This document shows, one piece after another, positions 18,249-26,122 of a stretch of DNA of 64,000 bases. The notes under the pieces are model-generated. The model ran no database searches and was not told the origin of the DNA. It saw only the letters and a list, made by a program, of their open reading frames with translations. Both the position numbers and the translations under genes were made by a program. Source of the DNA: Syntrophotalea carbinolica DSM 2380 (lineage in GTDB: Bacteria > Desulfobacterota > Desulfuromonadia > Desulfuromonadales > Syntrophotaleaceae); assembly GCF_000012885.1 (NCBI RefSeq), contig NC_007498.2:868001-932000 (forward strand). The letters run 5' to 3'. Every line of letters begins with the position of its first letter. Position 1 is the stretch's first letter.

Positions 18249-19148
18249 TTACGCTTCTGCGAACAGGGCTTTTGCGACAGTGTCCCATAGCTGTCGCAGG
18301 TCCGCTGCGGCGGGAGCATGATCGAGTTCGACGATCGTTTTACGGGAAATCTGGGCGGCCGTGACTGACCGATCGTAGCGTATCAGGCCGCCTACGGGGA
18401 TTTTGCGCTGTTTTGCGGTCTCTTTGATTTGTGCCGTTACCTCGGGGTTGATGTCCCACTTGTTGATCGCAATGATGGTGGGGATATGGAAGTGCGCAGT
18501 CAGGTCGGCTACGCGCTGCAGATCGTGCAGCCCGCTCATGGTCGGTTCCGTCACCAGCAGGGCCAGATCGGTGCCGGTGATCGACGCCATGACCGGACAC
18601 CCGATGCCTGGCGAACCGTCGATGATGATGGTTGATCGCTGCTGTTTTTTTGCCAGTTTACGGGCTTCCTCGCGTACCAGGGAGACCAGCTTGCCGCTGT
18701 TTTCCTCGGCGATGCCGAGTCGAGCATGGATCATGGGGCCGACACGGGTGTCCGAAATATACCACTCGCCATTTTGCGCATCCGTAAACCGGATGGCTTC
18801 GGCAGGGCAGAAATGAGCGCAAACCCCGCATCCTTCGCATGCGGTACTGTCGATAGAGTAGCCAGATTCGGGGGAGCCGCTTTGGGTGTCCGGGCCACGC
18901 ACGGCCTCAAAGCGACATAGCTTCTGGCAGGTTCCGCACAATTGGCATTTGGCGGTCTCAATAAAGGCTTGTTTGCCGCCACTGAAAGGGTGGCTGGAGA
19001 GCGGTGTAGGGGGCAGAACCAGGTGCAGATCGGCGGCGTCGACATCGCAATCGGCCAGTACCACCTGGTCTGCCAGAAACGCAAGGGATGCCACCACCGA
19101 GGTTTTACCCGTACCGCCTTTGCCGCTGATAACCGTCAGTTGTTTCAT
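18249..19148 (-). CDS. MinD-superfamily ATPase with inserted ferredoxin domain
   Basis: A 299-residue ParA/MinD-type ATPase (ISGKGGTGKTS at the N-terminus, DGSPGIGCPV as Walker B region) with an inserted two-cluster ferredoxin domain at about residues 60-115: CQLCGTCQKLC and CEGCGVCAHFC. The ATG at 19148 overlaps the TGA of the upstream MinD gene (ATGA). A GTG three codons earlier is possible. Pairs of such proteins, each with ferredoxin inserts, occur in ORP clusters of anaerobes. They may couple ATP hydrolysis to cluster transfer or to positioning. Confidence 0.92.
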   Translation of the reverse strand: MKQLTVISGKGGTGKTSVVASLAFLADQVVLADCDVDAADLHLVLPPTPLSSHPFSGGKQAFIETAKCQLCGTCQKLCRFEAVRGPDTQSGSPESGYSIDSTACEGCGVCAHFCPAEAIRFTDAQNGEWYISDTRVGPMIHARLGIAEENSGKLVSLVREEARKLAKKQQRSTIIIDGSPGIGCPVMASITGTDLALLVTEPTMSGLHDLQRVADLTAHFHIPTIIAINKWDINPEVTAQIKETAKQRKIPVGGLIRYDRSVTAAQISRKTIVELDHAPAAADLRQLWDTVAKALFAEA

Positions 19149-20023
19149 GGGTGACACCTTTGCTGTGGGGAACCGGTATGTTTGGTTTGCTGCAGAAGCC
19201 GCTCGAGCAACGTTGTGAAGGGTTGGTTGAACGATGGTAAGGATTGCGCAATCAGTTCGCCGCGCGAATAGGCTTCAGCAGCTTTTCTGTTATCCGGCAG
19301 GCAGGCCAGCACAGGTATCCGCCGGCTGTTGCAATAGGCCAACGTGGCCTCGTCGTTTTCGGCGGAGCGATTGATGACAACGCCGCAGGGTATCCCGAGC
19401 AGTTGGACCATTTCCGCAGCAAGGGTGAGGTCATGCAGGCCAAACGGAGTCGGTTCGGTTACCAGCACCACAAAATCGCAATCGCGCAGACTTTCCACCA
19501 CGGGGCAGGAGGTTCCGGGGGGCGCATCGATCAACATGAGGTCGGTCTCCGGGGCCTGTTTTTTTACCTGATGTATCAGCGGGGGGCTTTTGGCCTCGCC
19601 GATATTCAGACGTCCTGAAACAAAATCCACCTGGCCCGCCTTGCCGATTTGGCACTGGCCGATTTCTCGTTCCCGCTCCGAGATACACTGCTGCGGACAA
19701 ATAAGCTGGCAACCACCGCAACTATGGCAAAGTTCGGGAAACAGAAGCACCTCTCCGGGTAAGCACAGCAAGGCATTAAACTGACAGAAGTGCGCACAGA
19801 CACCGCAATGGTTGCAGCGGGTCGGATCGATGTCCGGCACCGTGACATGCACCGTGTCATCGCTTGTGATATCGGGTCGTAAAAACAGGTGGCCGTTGGG
19901 GGCCTCAACGTCGCAGTCGATATAGGCGACCTGGTATCCTTGGCTGGCGGCCAGTTGGGCGAGGTTTGTCGCAACCGTTGTTTTGCCCGTACCGCCTTTG
20001 CCGCTGGCAATAGCGATTTTCAT
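19145..20023 (-). CDS. MinD-superfamily ATPase with inserted ferredoxin domain
   Basis: A 292-residue paralogue of the next gene downstream: MKIAIASGKGGTGKTTVATN, then ferredoxin motifs CNHCGVCAHFC and CHSCGGCQLIC with an extra Cys-rich stretch (CPQQC), then the DAPPGTSCPVVESL Walker B region. It ends four bases inside the downstream gene, so the pair is co-translated and may act as a heterodimer. The two proteins differ in length of the ferredoxin insert and in their C-termini, so they are not a recent duplication. Confidence 0.92.
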   Translation of the reverse strand: MKIAIASGKGGTGKTTVATNLAQLAASQGYQVAYIDCDVEAPNGHLFLRPDITSDDTVHVTVPDIDPTRCNHCGVCAHFCQFNALLCLPGEVLLFPELCHSCGGCQLICPQQCISEREREIGQCQIGKAGQVDFVSGRLNIGEAKSPPLIHQVKKQAPETDLMLIDAPPGTSCPVVESLRDCDFVVLVTEPTPFGLHDLTLAAEMVQLLGIPCGVVINRSAENDEATLAYCNSRRIPVLACLPDNRKAAEAYSRGELIAQSLPSFNQPFTTLLERLLQQTKHTGSPQQRCHP

Positions 20024-20131
20024 TGACTTAGCTCTCTTCGCTGGTTGGCTGTCGCAAGGGGGGCATTTTGAGGGCGGCGGGTACCAGCCTCCGCCCTCTG
20101 CCGCGACGGACGATGCCCGGATGGCGCCGGG

Positions 20132-20491
20132 TCACACTCCTCCTGTGGCATCCATTTCACTGGCTTCTTTAAGCTGCCCCGCCTTAAAAGCTTCGAGAGC
20201 TTCGAGAGCGGTTCCTTTGGCGCCGTGAAAAATACGGATTTTTGCTGCCTGCAGGGAGGCGAAGGCTTTCGGTCCGATGGCTCCGGTAAGCAGGGTTTCG
20301 GCCTGCTGGTCCGCAACCTTTTGCGCCGCCTGAATGCCGGCGCCATGGGCCGTGTCGCGGCCGGCGGCGTTGTCGATGCATTCCCAGGCGTCGTTGCTGT
20401 CGTCGTGGATGAGCAGCCAGGCTGCACGTCCAAAGCGCGGGTCTACGGCGCTGTCCGGGGTGTTGCCCTGGGCGGTGATGGCAATTTTCAT
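20132..20491 (-). CDS. NifX/NifB-like cluster-binding protein
   Basis: A 119-residue NifX-family protein (MKIAITAQGNTPDSAVDPRFGRAA to LLTGAIGPKAFASLQAAKI). Unlike the NifX-like protein at 17834-18172 it has a C-terminal tail with EALEAFKAGQLKEASEMD and no cysteine. AAGGAG lies before the ATG. It starts 3 bases after the stop of the upstream Cys-tailed NifX paralogue, so the two are probably translated from the same message. Confidence 0.87.
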   Translation of the reverse strand: MKIAITAQGNTPDSAVDPRFGRAAWLLIHDDSNDAWECIDNAAGRDTAHGAGIQAAQKVADQQAETLLTGAIGPKAFASLQAAKIRIFHGAKGTALEALEAFKAGQLKEASEMDATGGV

Positions 20492-20493
20492 GT

Positions 20494-20937
20494 TTATTTT
20501 CTCCTTTTGCAGTTGGGGGGGAGCAAAGGGGGGCATCCCATGGGGTGTTGCACGCGGCAACAACTTGTGAAGTTGCTGCATCCGTTGATCATTGCTTCTC
20601 GATGCTCGGAATCCATCCATTGGTTTAAAACCGCGTCGATATCACCGCGGACGCCCCAGATTACCCACAGGCCTGCAGCTTCCAGGGCGATTTGAAAGCG
20701 TGGATGAATGCCGCCGCACAGGATCCCGTCCACATGCTGTTGAAGCAGCCAGTTCGGCAAGTTGGGACCCGTGTCCGGCTCCCATGTATGTTTAATTACC
20801 TTGTCTACCCGATGGTTGTGGTCCTGGATATCGACGAAAACGAAGCTCCGAGCGATGCCAAAACGCGGCATGATCCTGTTTTCATAACAGGGCAGGGCCA
20901 GACGATAGGTAGCTTCCGAAGGGTAACGTGGTTTCAT
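20494..20937 (-). CDS. NifX-like protein with cysteine-rich C-terminal tail
   Basis: A 147-residue protein whose core (YRLALPCYENRIMPRFGIARSF, then VDGILCGGIHPRFQIAL) fits the NifX/DUF-type cluster-binding fold. The C-terminal tail adds five cysteines (residues 120, 126, 127, 135, 143) that could bind a metal. The start is uncertain: in-frame ATGs lie at 20937 and 20967 and neither has a clear ribosome site. It is the first gene behind the GTTGC/GCAAC repeat region and so the likely target of the sigma-54 activator encoded upstream. Confidence 0.75.
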   Translation of the reverse strand: MKPRYPSEATYRLALPCYENRIMPRFGIARSFVFVDIQDHNHRVDKVIKHTWEPDTGPNLPNWLLQQHVDGILCGGIHPRFQIALEAAGLWVIWGVRGDIDAVLNQWMDSEHREAMINGCSNFTSCCRVQHPMGCPPLLPPNCKRRK

Positions 20938-21062
20938 GACAGATATACTTATCACATACCGTGCCATGTCCAAGAATGGGATATGTTACGTTAAAGTGTA
21001 GAAAAAACAGCTATTTAGGGAGGGACTTGGGTTTTTGTGAGTGAGGGTGGGGAAGGGCTTGC

Positions 21063-21158
21063 GTGTTGCATATGCAACGCCTTCAATGGAAAGGTCTATA
21101 ATATCGAATGTTTGGCGGTGTTGCAGGGGGTGTTGCGTGTTGTTGCTGGTGTTGCAAC
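21063..21158 (-). promoter_or_regulatory. Candidate enhancer sites of the ORP-like cluster (GTTGC/GCAAC repeats)
   Basis: Between the activator stop and the first NifX gene lie a perfect 14-bp palindrome GTTGCATATGCAAC (21065-21078), the palindrome GTTGCAAC (21151-21158) and further GTGTTGC units at 21118, 21130 and 21149. Their distance from the first gene (about 100-220 bases) suits upstream activator sites of a sigma-54 regulator. The binding protein is inferred from position only. Confidence 0.55.
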
Positions 21159-21160
21159 GC

Positions 21161-22495
21161 TTAGGGGTGTTGGTCCAGGCGTTTGAGCCATCGCCAGAGG
21201 GTGCTGCGGTTAATCCCCAGTTGTTGGGCGGCGGCTGTTCGGTTGCCTTTGCAGCGTGCCAGCACGGCATATAACTGGGTGGCCGATGGCATCCCCGGCT
21301 GTTTTTGACCGTTGGGTGTGCAGGTAGGGGGCGCCACCCGTATGCCGGGGGGGAGGTGATCCGGTTCTATGACGTCCTTGCGGCAAAGGATAGCGGCACG
21401 CTCAACGAGGTTGAGAAGTTCCCTGACGTTTCCCGGATAATCATAGTCGAGTAATAACGACATGGCCTCAGGGGAGAATCCACGCAGTTTTTTACCATAG
21501 ATGCCATTGAAGCGATCCAGCGCCATATCGAGCAGCAGCGGGATGTCTTCACTGCGTTCACGCAAGGAAGGGATGCGCAGCGGGACGACATTCAGGCGAA
21601 AGTAAAGATCCTGGCGAAACTGTTTCTGCTCGACCATCGCTTCGAGATTCTGATGGGTGGCGGCGAGAAAGCGCACATCGGCCTTGCGGGGTCGACGGGC
21701 GCCAAGGGGCTGGTATTCCCGGTTTTCCAGGACTCTCAGCAGTTTTACCTGCAAGGGCAAGGGCAAGTCGCCGATTTCATCCAGAAAAAGGGTGCCGCCT
21801 TCGGCTTGTTGCAGGCGTCCGGGACGGTCTTCGGTGGCTCCGGTATAGGCTCCTTTGCGTGCGCCGAAGATTTCGGCTTCCAGTAACTGTTCAGGCAGGG
21901 CTCCGCAGTTCAGGATCACCAGGGGATGTCGGCTGCGCGGGCTGAGATTGTGCAGGGCTCGTGCGAATAGCTCTTTGCCGGTGCCGCTGTCTCCCTGTAG
22001 CAATACCGTTGCGTTGCTGGCCGCAATATCAGGCAGCACGTCGAAGAGTTTGCGCATGGCCGGATTGCGGCTGACCATGTCCTGGAAACGGTATTTTTCG
22101 GTGACTTCCCGTTGCAGGGCATGGATGCGGCTTAAATCCCGAAAGGTTTCGACACCGCCGACCGGCTCCCCCTGGGCATCACGGAGCACGGAGGCCGATA
22201 CCGAGATGGGAACTTCGCGATTGTGGCGATCGAGTATGTCGATTTCCCGGTTTTCCACATTCAAACCGGTGTCCATGGCTTTTCGCACCGGACATTCGGA
22301 AAAGCAGATCGAACTCCGAAAGATTTCGCAGCAGCGCTGGCCTAGAGCCTCCTCACGGCTAAAGCCGGTGATAAGTTCAGCCGCATGGTTGAACCAGGTG
22401 ATGTGCATGTCGCCATCTACGGTAAATACGCCGTCGGCAACACTGTCGAGGATGGTGGCCAGGTGGTTTTGCAGGTTGTGTGGATGCGTGCTCAT
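21161..22495 (-). CDS. Sigma-54-dependent activator with PAS sensor
   Basis: A 444-residue enhancer-binding protein: PAS domain (about residues 12-125) that contains cysteines 55, 56, 64 and 68; AAA+ domain with Walker A GDSGTGKE and GAYTGA, a Phe-to-Tyr form of the sigma-54 contact loop GAFTGA; and a Fis-type helix-turn-helix (CKGNRTAAAQQLGINRSTLW). No receiver domain is present, so the PAS domain should sense a ligand or redox state. The ATG at 22495 gives the shortest sensible start. It lies directly upstream of the NifX/MinD genes in the same orientation and probably controls them. Confidence 0.9.
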   Translation of the reverse strand: MSTHPHNLQNHLATILDSVADGVFTVDGDMHITWFNHAAELITGFSREEALGQRCCEIFRSSICFSECPVRKAMDTGLNVENREIDILDRHNREVPISVSASVLRDAQGEPVGGVETFRDLSRIHALQREVTEKYRFQDMVSRNPAMRKLFDVLPDIAASNATVLLQGDSGTGKELFARALHNLSPRSRHPLVILNCGALPEQLLEAEIFGARKGAYTGATEDRPGRLQQAEGGTLFLDEIGDLPLPLQVKLLRVLENREYQPLGARRPRKADVRFLAATHQNLEAMVEQKQFRQDLYFRLNVVPLRIPSLRERSEDIPLLLDMALDRFNGIYGKKLRGFSPEAMSLLLDYDYPGNVRELLNLVERAAILCRKDVIEPDHLPPGIRVAPPTCTPNGQKQPGMPSATQLYAVLARCKGNRTAAAQQLGINRSTLWRWLKRLDQHP

Positions 22496-22678
22496 AGATG
22501 CAGCATAGCCGGTTTTGGGTTTCGGGTCTAGGGGGTGGTGCGGAAGGAATTCGCGGCGTTGCGAGCCGGCCAGGGGCACCAGGGCTTTAGGGTCAACTCC
22601 GCACTTTGTACACGGGGCAGCATTGGGCGGGCGGACAGATTGTCCCGGTCATGGCTGTTGCGTTACCGGATATGAAAC

Positions 22679-22701
22679 GGCCCGTGCGGATGGCACGGGC
22701 C
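22679..22701 (-). terminator. Hairpin terminator behind nfnB
   Basis: GGCCCGTGC (22679-22687) and GCACGGGCC (22693-22701) form a perfect 9-bp stem, followed on the minus strand by GTTTCAT. It lies 27 bases beyond the nfnB stop. The rest of the gap to the activator gene shows nothing else. Confidence 0.65.
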
Positions 22702-22727
22702 TCGATCGTCGGTTATGCGAAAATGTT

Positions 22728-24140
22728 TCAGTTTTTTTGGCTCAAATAGGCATCGATAGCCTGGGCCGATGATTTGCCGTCGCCCATGGCCAGGATAACC
22801 GTCGCGCCGCCGCGCACGATATCCCCGCCGGCAAACACGCCGGGCAGGTTAGTCGCACCGTGCTCGTCGGTTTCGATGTTGCCCCATTTGTTCAATTTCA
22901 GGTCCGGGGCGGTGGCGGTTAACAGCGGGTTGGCGCGGGTGCCGATGGCGTTGACCACCACGTCGACATCCAGAGTAAAGGTTTCGCCTTCGATGGGAAC
23001 CGGGCGGCGCCGGCCGGAAGCATCGGGCTCTCCCAGTTCCATGCGCTGGCAAAGCAGTCCCTTGACCCAACCGTTTTCATCGCCGAGAATTTTTACCGGT
23101 GCCGCCAATAATATGAACTCGATACCTTCTTCTTTGGCATGGTGAATCTCCTCGATGCGGGCCGGCATTTCCGCCTCGGTGCGTCGGTAAACGATGATGG
23201 ACTGTTCGGCACCCAGGCGGCGTGAGGTCCTCACGGCATCCATGGCCGTATTGCCGCCGCCGATGACCGCAACGTGTTTGCCGTGGATGATGGGCGTCGG
23301 GACATCGTTGCGCCAGGCGGCCATCAGGTTGACACGGGTCAGATATTCGTTGGCCGAGTAAACACCTTTGAGATTCTCGCCGTCGATGTTCAACATGATC
23401 GGCAGACCTGCGCCGTTACCGATGAATACGGCATCAAATTCCTCGCGTAACTCATCGAGGGTTAGCGTTTTGCCGACCACGACATTGCATTCGATGTTCA
23501 CACCGAGATCCTTGAGCCGCTTAACCTCGATATCGACAATCCGCTTGGGCAGGCGAAATTCGGGGATGCCGTAACGCAGTACGCCACCGGTGTCGTGTAA
23601 CGCTTCAAAAAGGGTAACGCCGTGGCCCTTGCGAGCCAGTTCGCCGGCCATGGTCAGGCCGGCCGGCCCGGAACCGACAATGGCGACCTTTTTACCGGTC
23701 GGGGTCGGTTGGGATTCTTTATGAAGTTTTTCGGGGTGGGCGAGGGCCCAGTCGGCCACAAACCGTTCGAGGTAGCCGATGGCAACCGGTGCGCCTTTAT
23801 TTCCGCGTACGCAGACCTTTTCACACTGGCTTTCCTGGGGGCAAACCCGGCCACAGACCGCCGGCAGAGTGTTGTCGGCAAGCAGGATGCGCGCAGCCTC
23901 GGGCAGATCGCCTTCGGCCAGGGCGGCGATGAATTCCGGGATCCGCACCCGAACCGGGCAGCCGGCGACACACGGGCGGTTTTTACAGAGCAGACAGCGT
24001 TGCGCCTCGCGGATGGCCTGTTCTTCGTTAAGCCCCTGATTTACCTCTTCGAAATTACCGATGCGGCGCTGCGGGTCCTGCTCGGGCATTTTCACCCGAT
24101 CGATAGCCATGCGTTCCTTGGGGGTCATTTGTCTTTTCAT
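22728..24140 (-). CDS. nfnB: NfnB, large subunit of NADH-dependent ferredoxin:NADP oxidoreductase
   Basis: A 470-residue GltD/GltA-type flavoprotein: N-terminal Cys-rich domain (CLLCKNRPCVAGCPVRVRIP, CGRVCPQESQCEKVC) for two 4Fe-4S clusters, FAD fold GSGPAGLTMAGELARKG and NADP fold AVIGGGNTAMDAVRTSRRLG. Often annotated as glutamate synthase small chain, but adjacency to an FNR-type 2Fe-2S subunit (next gene upstream) marks the electron-bifurcating NfnAB (also called sulfide dehydrogenase SudAB). It equilibrates NADH, NADPH and ferredoxin in anaerobes. No large glutamate synthase gene is in view. Confidence 0.88.
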   Translation of the reverse strand: MKRQMTPKERMAIDRVKMPEQDPQRRIGNFEEVNQGLNEEQAIREAQRCLLCKNRPCVAGCPVRVRIPEFIAALAEGDLPEAARILLADNTLPAVCGRVCPQESQCEKVCVRGNKGAPVAIGYLERFVADWALAHPEKLHKESQPTPTGKKVAIVGSGPAGLTMAGELARKGHGVTLFEALHDTGGVLRYGIPEFRLPKRIVDIEVKRLKDLGVNIECNVVVGKTLTLDELREEFDAVFIGNGAGLPIMLNIDGENLKGVYSANEYLTRVNLMAAWRNDVPTPIIHGKHVAVIGGGNTAMDAVRTSRRLGAEQSIIVYRRTEAEMPARIEEIHHAKEEGIEFILLAAPVKILGDENGWVKGLLCQRMELGEPDASGRRRPVPIEGETFTLDVDVVVNAIGTRANPLLTATAPDLKLNKWGNIETDEHGATNLPGVFAGGDIVRGGATVILAMGDGKSSAQAIDAYLSQKN

Positions 24141-24148
24141 GATATATA

Positions 24149-25006
24149 TTATCGTTTCACTTTAATGATTTTGTCGCGCAGTTCTTTCGGCAATTCCTCC
24201 AGGATTTTGGCTTCGGTATCCCGGTACATGGACAAACGGTCCATAAGCAATCCGAAATCAACCAGGTGCCCGTCGAACTCGGGCCCGTCGACGCAGGCGA
24301 ATTTGGTTTCGTCGCCAACCTTGACGCGGCAGCCGCCGCACATGCCCGTTCCATCAATCATGATGGGGTTGAGGCTGACAATGGTTTTTATGCCGTAGGG
24401 CCGCGTCAGTTCGGCGACCGCCCGCATCATGGGGACTGGGCCGATGGCAAACACCGCACTGGGGCGTTTGTCCGGATTGTCGATCAGATCCTGCAGGACA
24501 TTGGTCACGAAGCCCTGCTGTCCCTGGCTGCCATCTTCGGTGGCCACCAGGACCTCGGTGGAAAAAGCCGCCAACTCCTCGGCAAGAATGATGAACGGTT
24601 TGGAACGCCCGCCGATGATGGTGGTGACCTCGTTGCCCGATTCGGCCAGAGCTTTGGCCAGCGGATAAAGAACCGCCGTGCCGAGTCCGCCTCCCACACA
24701 GGCAACACGACCCCACTGTTCGATCTCCGTAGCTTTGCCCAGCGGTCCGGCAATGTCGCGAATCGAGCCGCCGACCGGAGTGTTCACGATTTTCAGGGTC
24801 GAGGCGCCAACGGCCTGGATAAACAGCGTAATGGTGCCCGCTTGCGGATCGGCATCGCCGATGGTCAGGGGGATGCGTTCTCCGCCCTCTTCGGGATGCA
24901 CGATGACAAATTGTCCCGGTTGGCGGGCTTTGGCGATGCGTGGGGCGCGTATAACCATACGATGCACGTTGGGCGCCAGTGTATCGTTTTGCAGAACTTC
25001 GAACAT
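24149..25006 (-). CDS. nfnA: NfnA, small subunit of NADH-dependent ferredoxin:NADP oxidoreductase
   Basis: A 285-residue ferredoxin-NADP reductase-like subunit: FAD domain (residues 1-95), NAD-binding domain with CVGGGLGTAVLYPLAKAL, and a C-terminal 2Fe-2S site built from DGTGMCGGCRVKV and FACVDGPEFDG. The site has one Asp in place of a fourth Cys, as in SudB/NfnA and PyrK relatives. GGAGA precedes the ATG and nfnB follows after 8 bases, so the pair is one operon. No clear promoter was found in the 507-base gap upstream. Confidence 0.9.
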   Translation of the reverse strand: MFEVLQNDTLAPNVHRMVIRAPRIAKARQPGQFVIVHPEEGGERIPLTIGDADPQAGTITLFIQAVGASTLKIVNTPVGGSIRDIAGPLGKATEIEQWGRVACVGGGLGTAVLYPLAKALAESGNEVTTIIGGRSKPFIILAEELAAFSTEVLVATEDGSQGQQGFVTNVLQDLIDNPDKRPSAVFAIGPVPMMRAVAELTRPYGIKTIVSLNPIMIDGTGMCGGCRVKVGDETKFACVDGPEFDGHLVDFGLLMDRLSMYRDTEAKILEELPKELRDKIIKVKR

Positions 25007-25513
25007 ATTTTCTCCAGCTAGATAAAGAAGGAACGGTAAATGTTCAGACCCCGGAAGGTGAAAAAATAACCAGTTCCCGCTAAGCTTGCGAGTTTAAGCT
25101 CAAAAAATGGGCAGTAAAACAGAAAAGTAAACCATTCGATAGTAGCAGTTTGGGTTTTCCAATTCAACCCATACCTTGTCTGGCGATTGATTTTATGTAT
25201 ACGAAATGGCTGGCGTCTTTCTTTGTGCCGCAGTTCATGTGACCACCACCTGGTTTGCCCTTGTTGGAAGGGAATGCCGGGGCTTTGCCGCCCAGGGATT
25301 GAATGTTGTGAGAAAGTTGTTTCAAGGGGGATTTTCTGATAGGTTTCTTGATCGGGACAGGATCGGAGGGGCTCGCTGCGATGCCTGCGCAATGGCCGTG
25401 AGATATACCCTCGGCGGGTAATCGTGGTATGCTGGCCCCGGTCCGGCTTTGCCTTTTGCCGGCCCCTCCGATTTCGGCCGTTTTGTAGACTACTAAAACA
25501 GGGGTGATTCGTT
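25007..25513. other. Intergenic region between nfnA and the HEAT-repeat gene
   Basis: About 507 bases between divergent genes. They must hold the nfnAB promoter on the minus strand and that of the HEAT gene on the plus strand, but I could not find a convincing -35/-10 pair. A minus-strand open frame runs across the region and into the HEAT gene; it has no family resemblance and no ribosome site, so I do not call it. Confidence 0.4.
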
Positions 25514-26113
25514 ATGCTGGAAAAGCGGCGGCAGGCATTGCGCGAAGCATTACGCGATACGGATGAAACCGTTCGGCTTGGTGCGGCTGAAGCCCTGGAG
25601 CGGCTTGAGGCTGTGTTGAGTCTGGATGAAATTCTGCAGATTCTCAAGTCCGGAAATCGCGGACAGAAGGTGCGCGCGGTGTTTGCTCTGGAGAAAGTTC
25701 AGAGTTCGCGGGTGTTTCCGCCTTTGCTGGCGGCTCTCAAGGTCGCCGATGCGGATATTCGCTGCGCCGCTATCCAGGTACTCGGGCAAAAAAAACATGT
25801 CAAGGCCATGGAGTTTCTCGTGCGGCATCTCAAGGATCCGCATCCTGCGGTGCGGGTTCATGCTGCAAGTGCTCTGGGCAATTACGGCGATAAACGGCTC
25901 GTGCCCTATCTGGTGGCTGCATTGAATAGCTCGGATGAAGAGTTGCTGGTCAGTGTGCTCGATGCCCTGGGGCGTATCGGTTCCGTAGAGGCTGAAGCGG
26001 TTATTTTGGGTCTGGTGCGTCATGACAGCCCCCGGGTTCGGCGCAGCGCCGTCATGGCGTTGGGATGTTTGGGGGTTGAGGGATCCGCTCGCGAGAGTCT
26101 GGCGGAAGCATGA
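25514..26113 (+). CDS. HEAT-repeat protein
   Basis: A 199-residue cytosolic protein made of about six HEAT/PBS-lyase-type repeats, with recurring DxxxxVRxxAAxALG patterns such as ADIRCAAIQVLGQKK, PAVRVHAASALGNYG and PRVRRSAVMALGCLG. HEAT arrays are protein-binding scaffolds. The C-terminal LGVEGSARESLAEA ends the last repeat. It converges with the HD-GYP gene at a 9-base gap; together with the two minus-strand genes next to it this makes a small locus of repeat and signalling proteins. Partner unknown. Confidence 0.82.
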   Translation: MLEKRRQALREALRDTDETVRLGAAEALERLEAVLSLDEILQILKSGNRGQKVRAVFALEKVQSSRVFPPLLAALKVADADIRCAAIQVLGQKKHVKAMEFLVRHLKDPHPAVRVHAASALGNYGDKRLVPYLVAALNSSDEELLVSVLDALGRIGSVEAEAVILGLVRHDSPRVRRSAVMALGCLGVEGSARESLAEA

Positions 26114-26122
26114 TTCGGGGGA

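Noticed and set aside
20951-20967. Sigma-54 promoter TGGCAC...GTGAT before the first NifX gene
   Set aside because: The -24 half fits well, but the -12 half lacks the conserved GC and the resulting leader would be only a few bases. The motif may be coincidental and another promoter may exist.
25018-25647. Minus-strand frame crossing the nfnA/HEAT gap
   Set aside because: Composition is not protein-like (runs of Arg, Ser), there is no ribosome site, and it overlaps the start of a clear HEAT-repeat gene.
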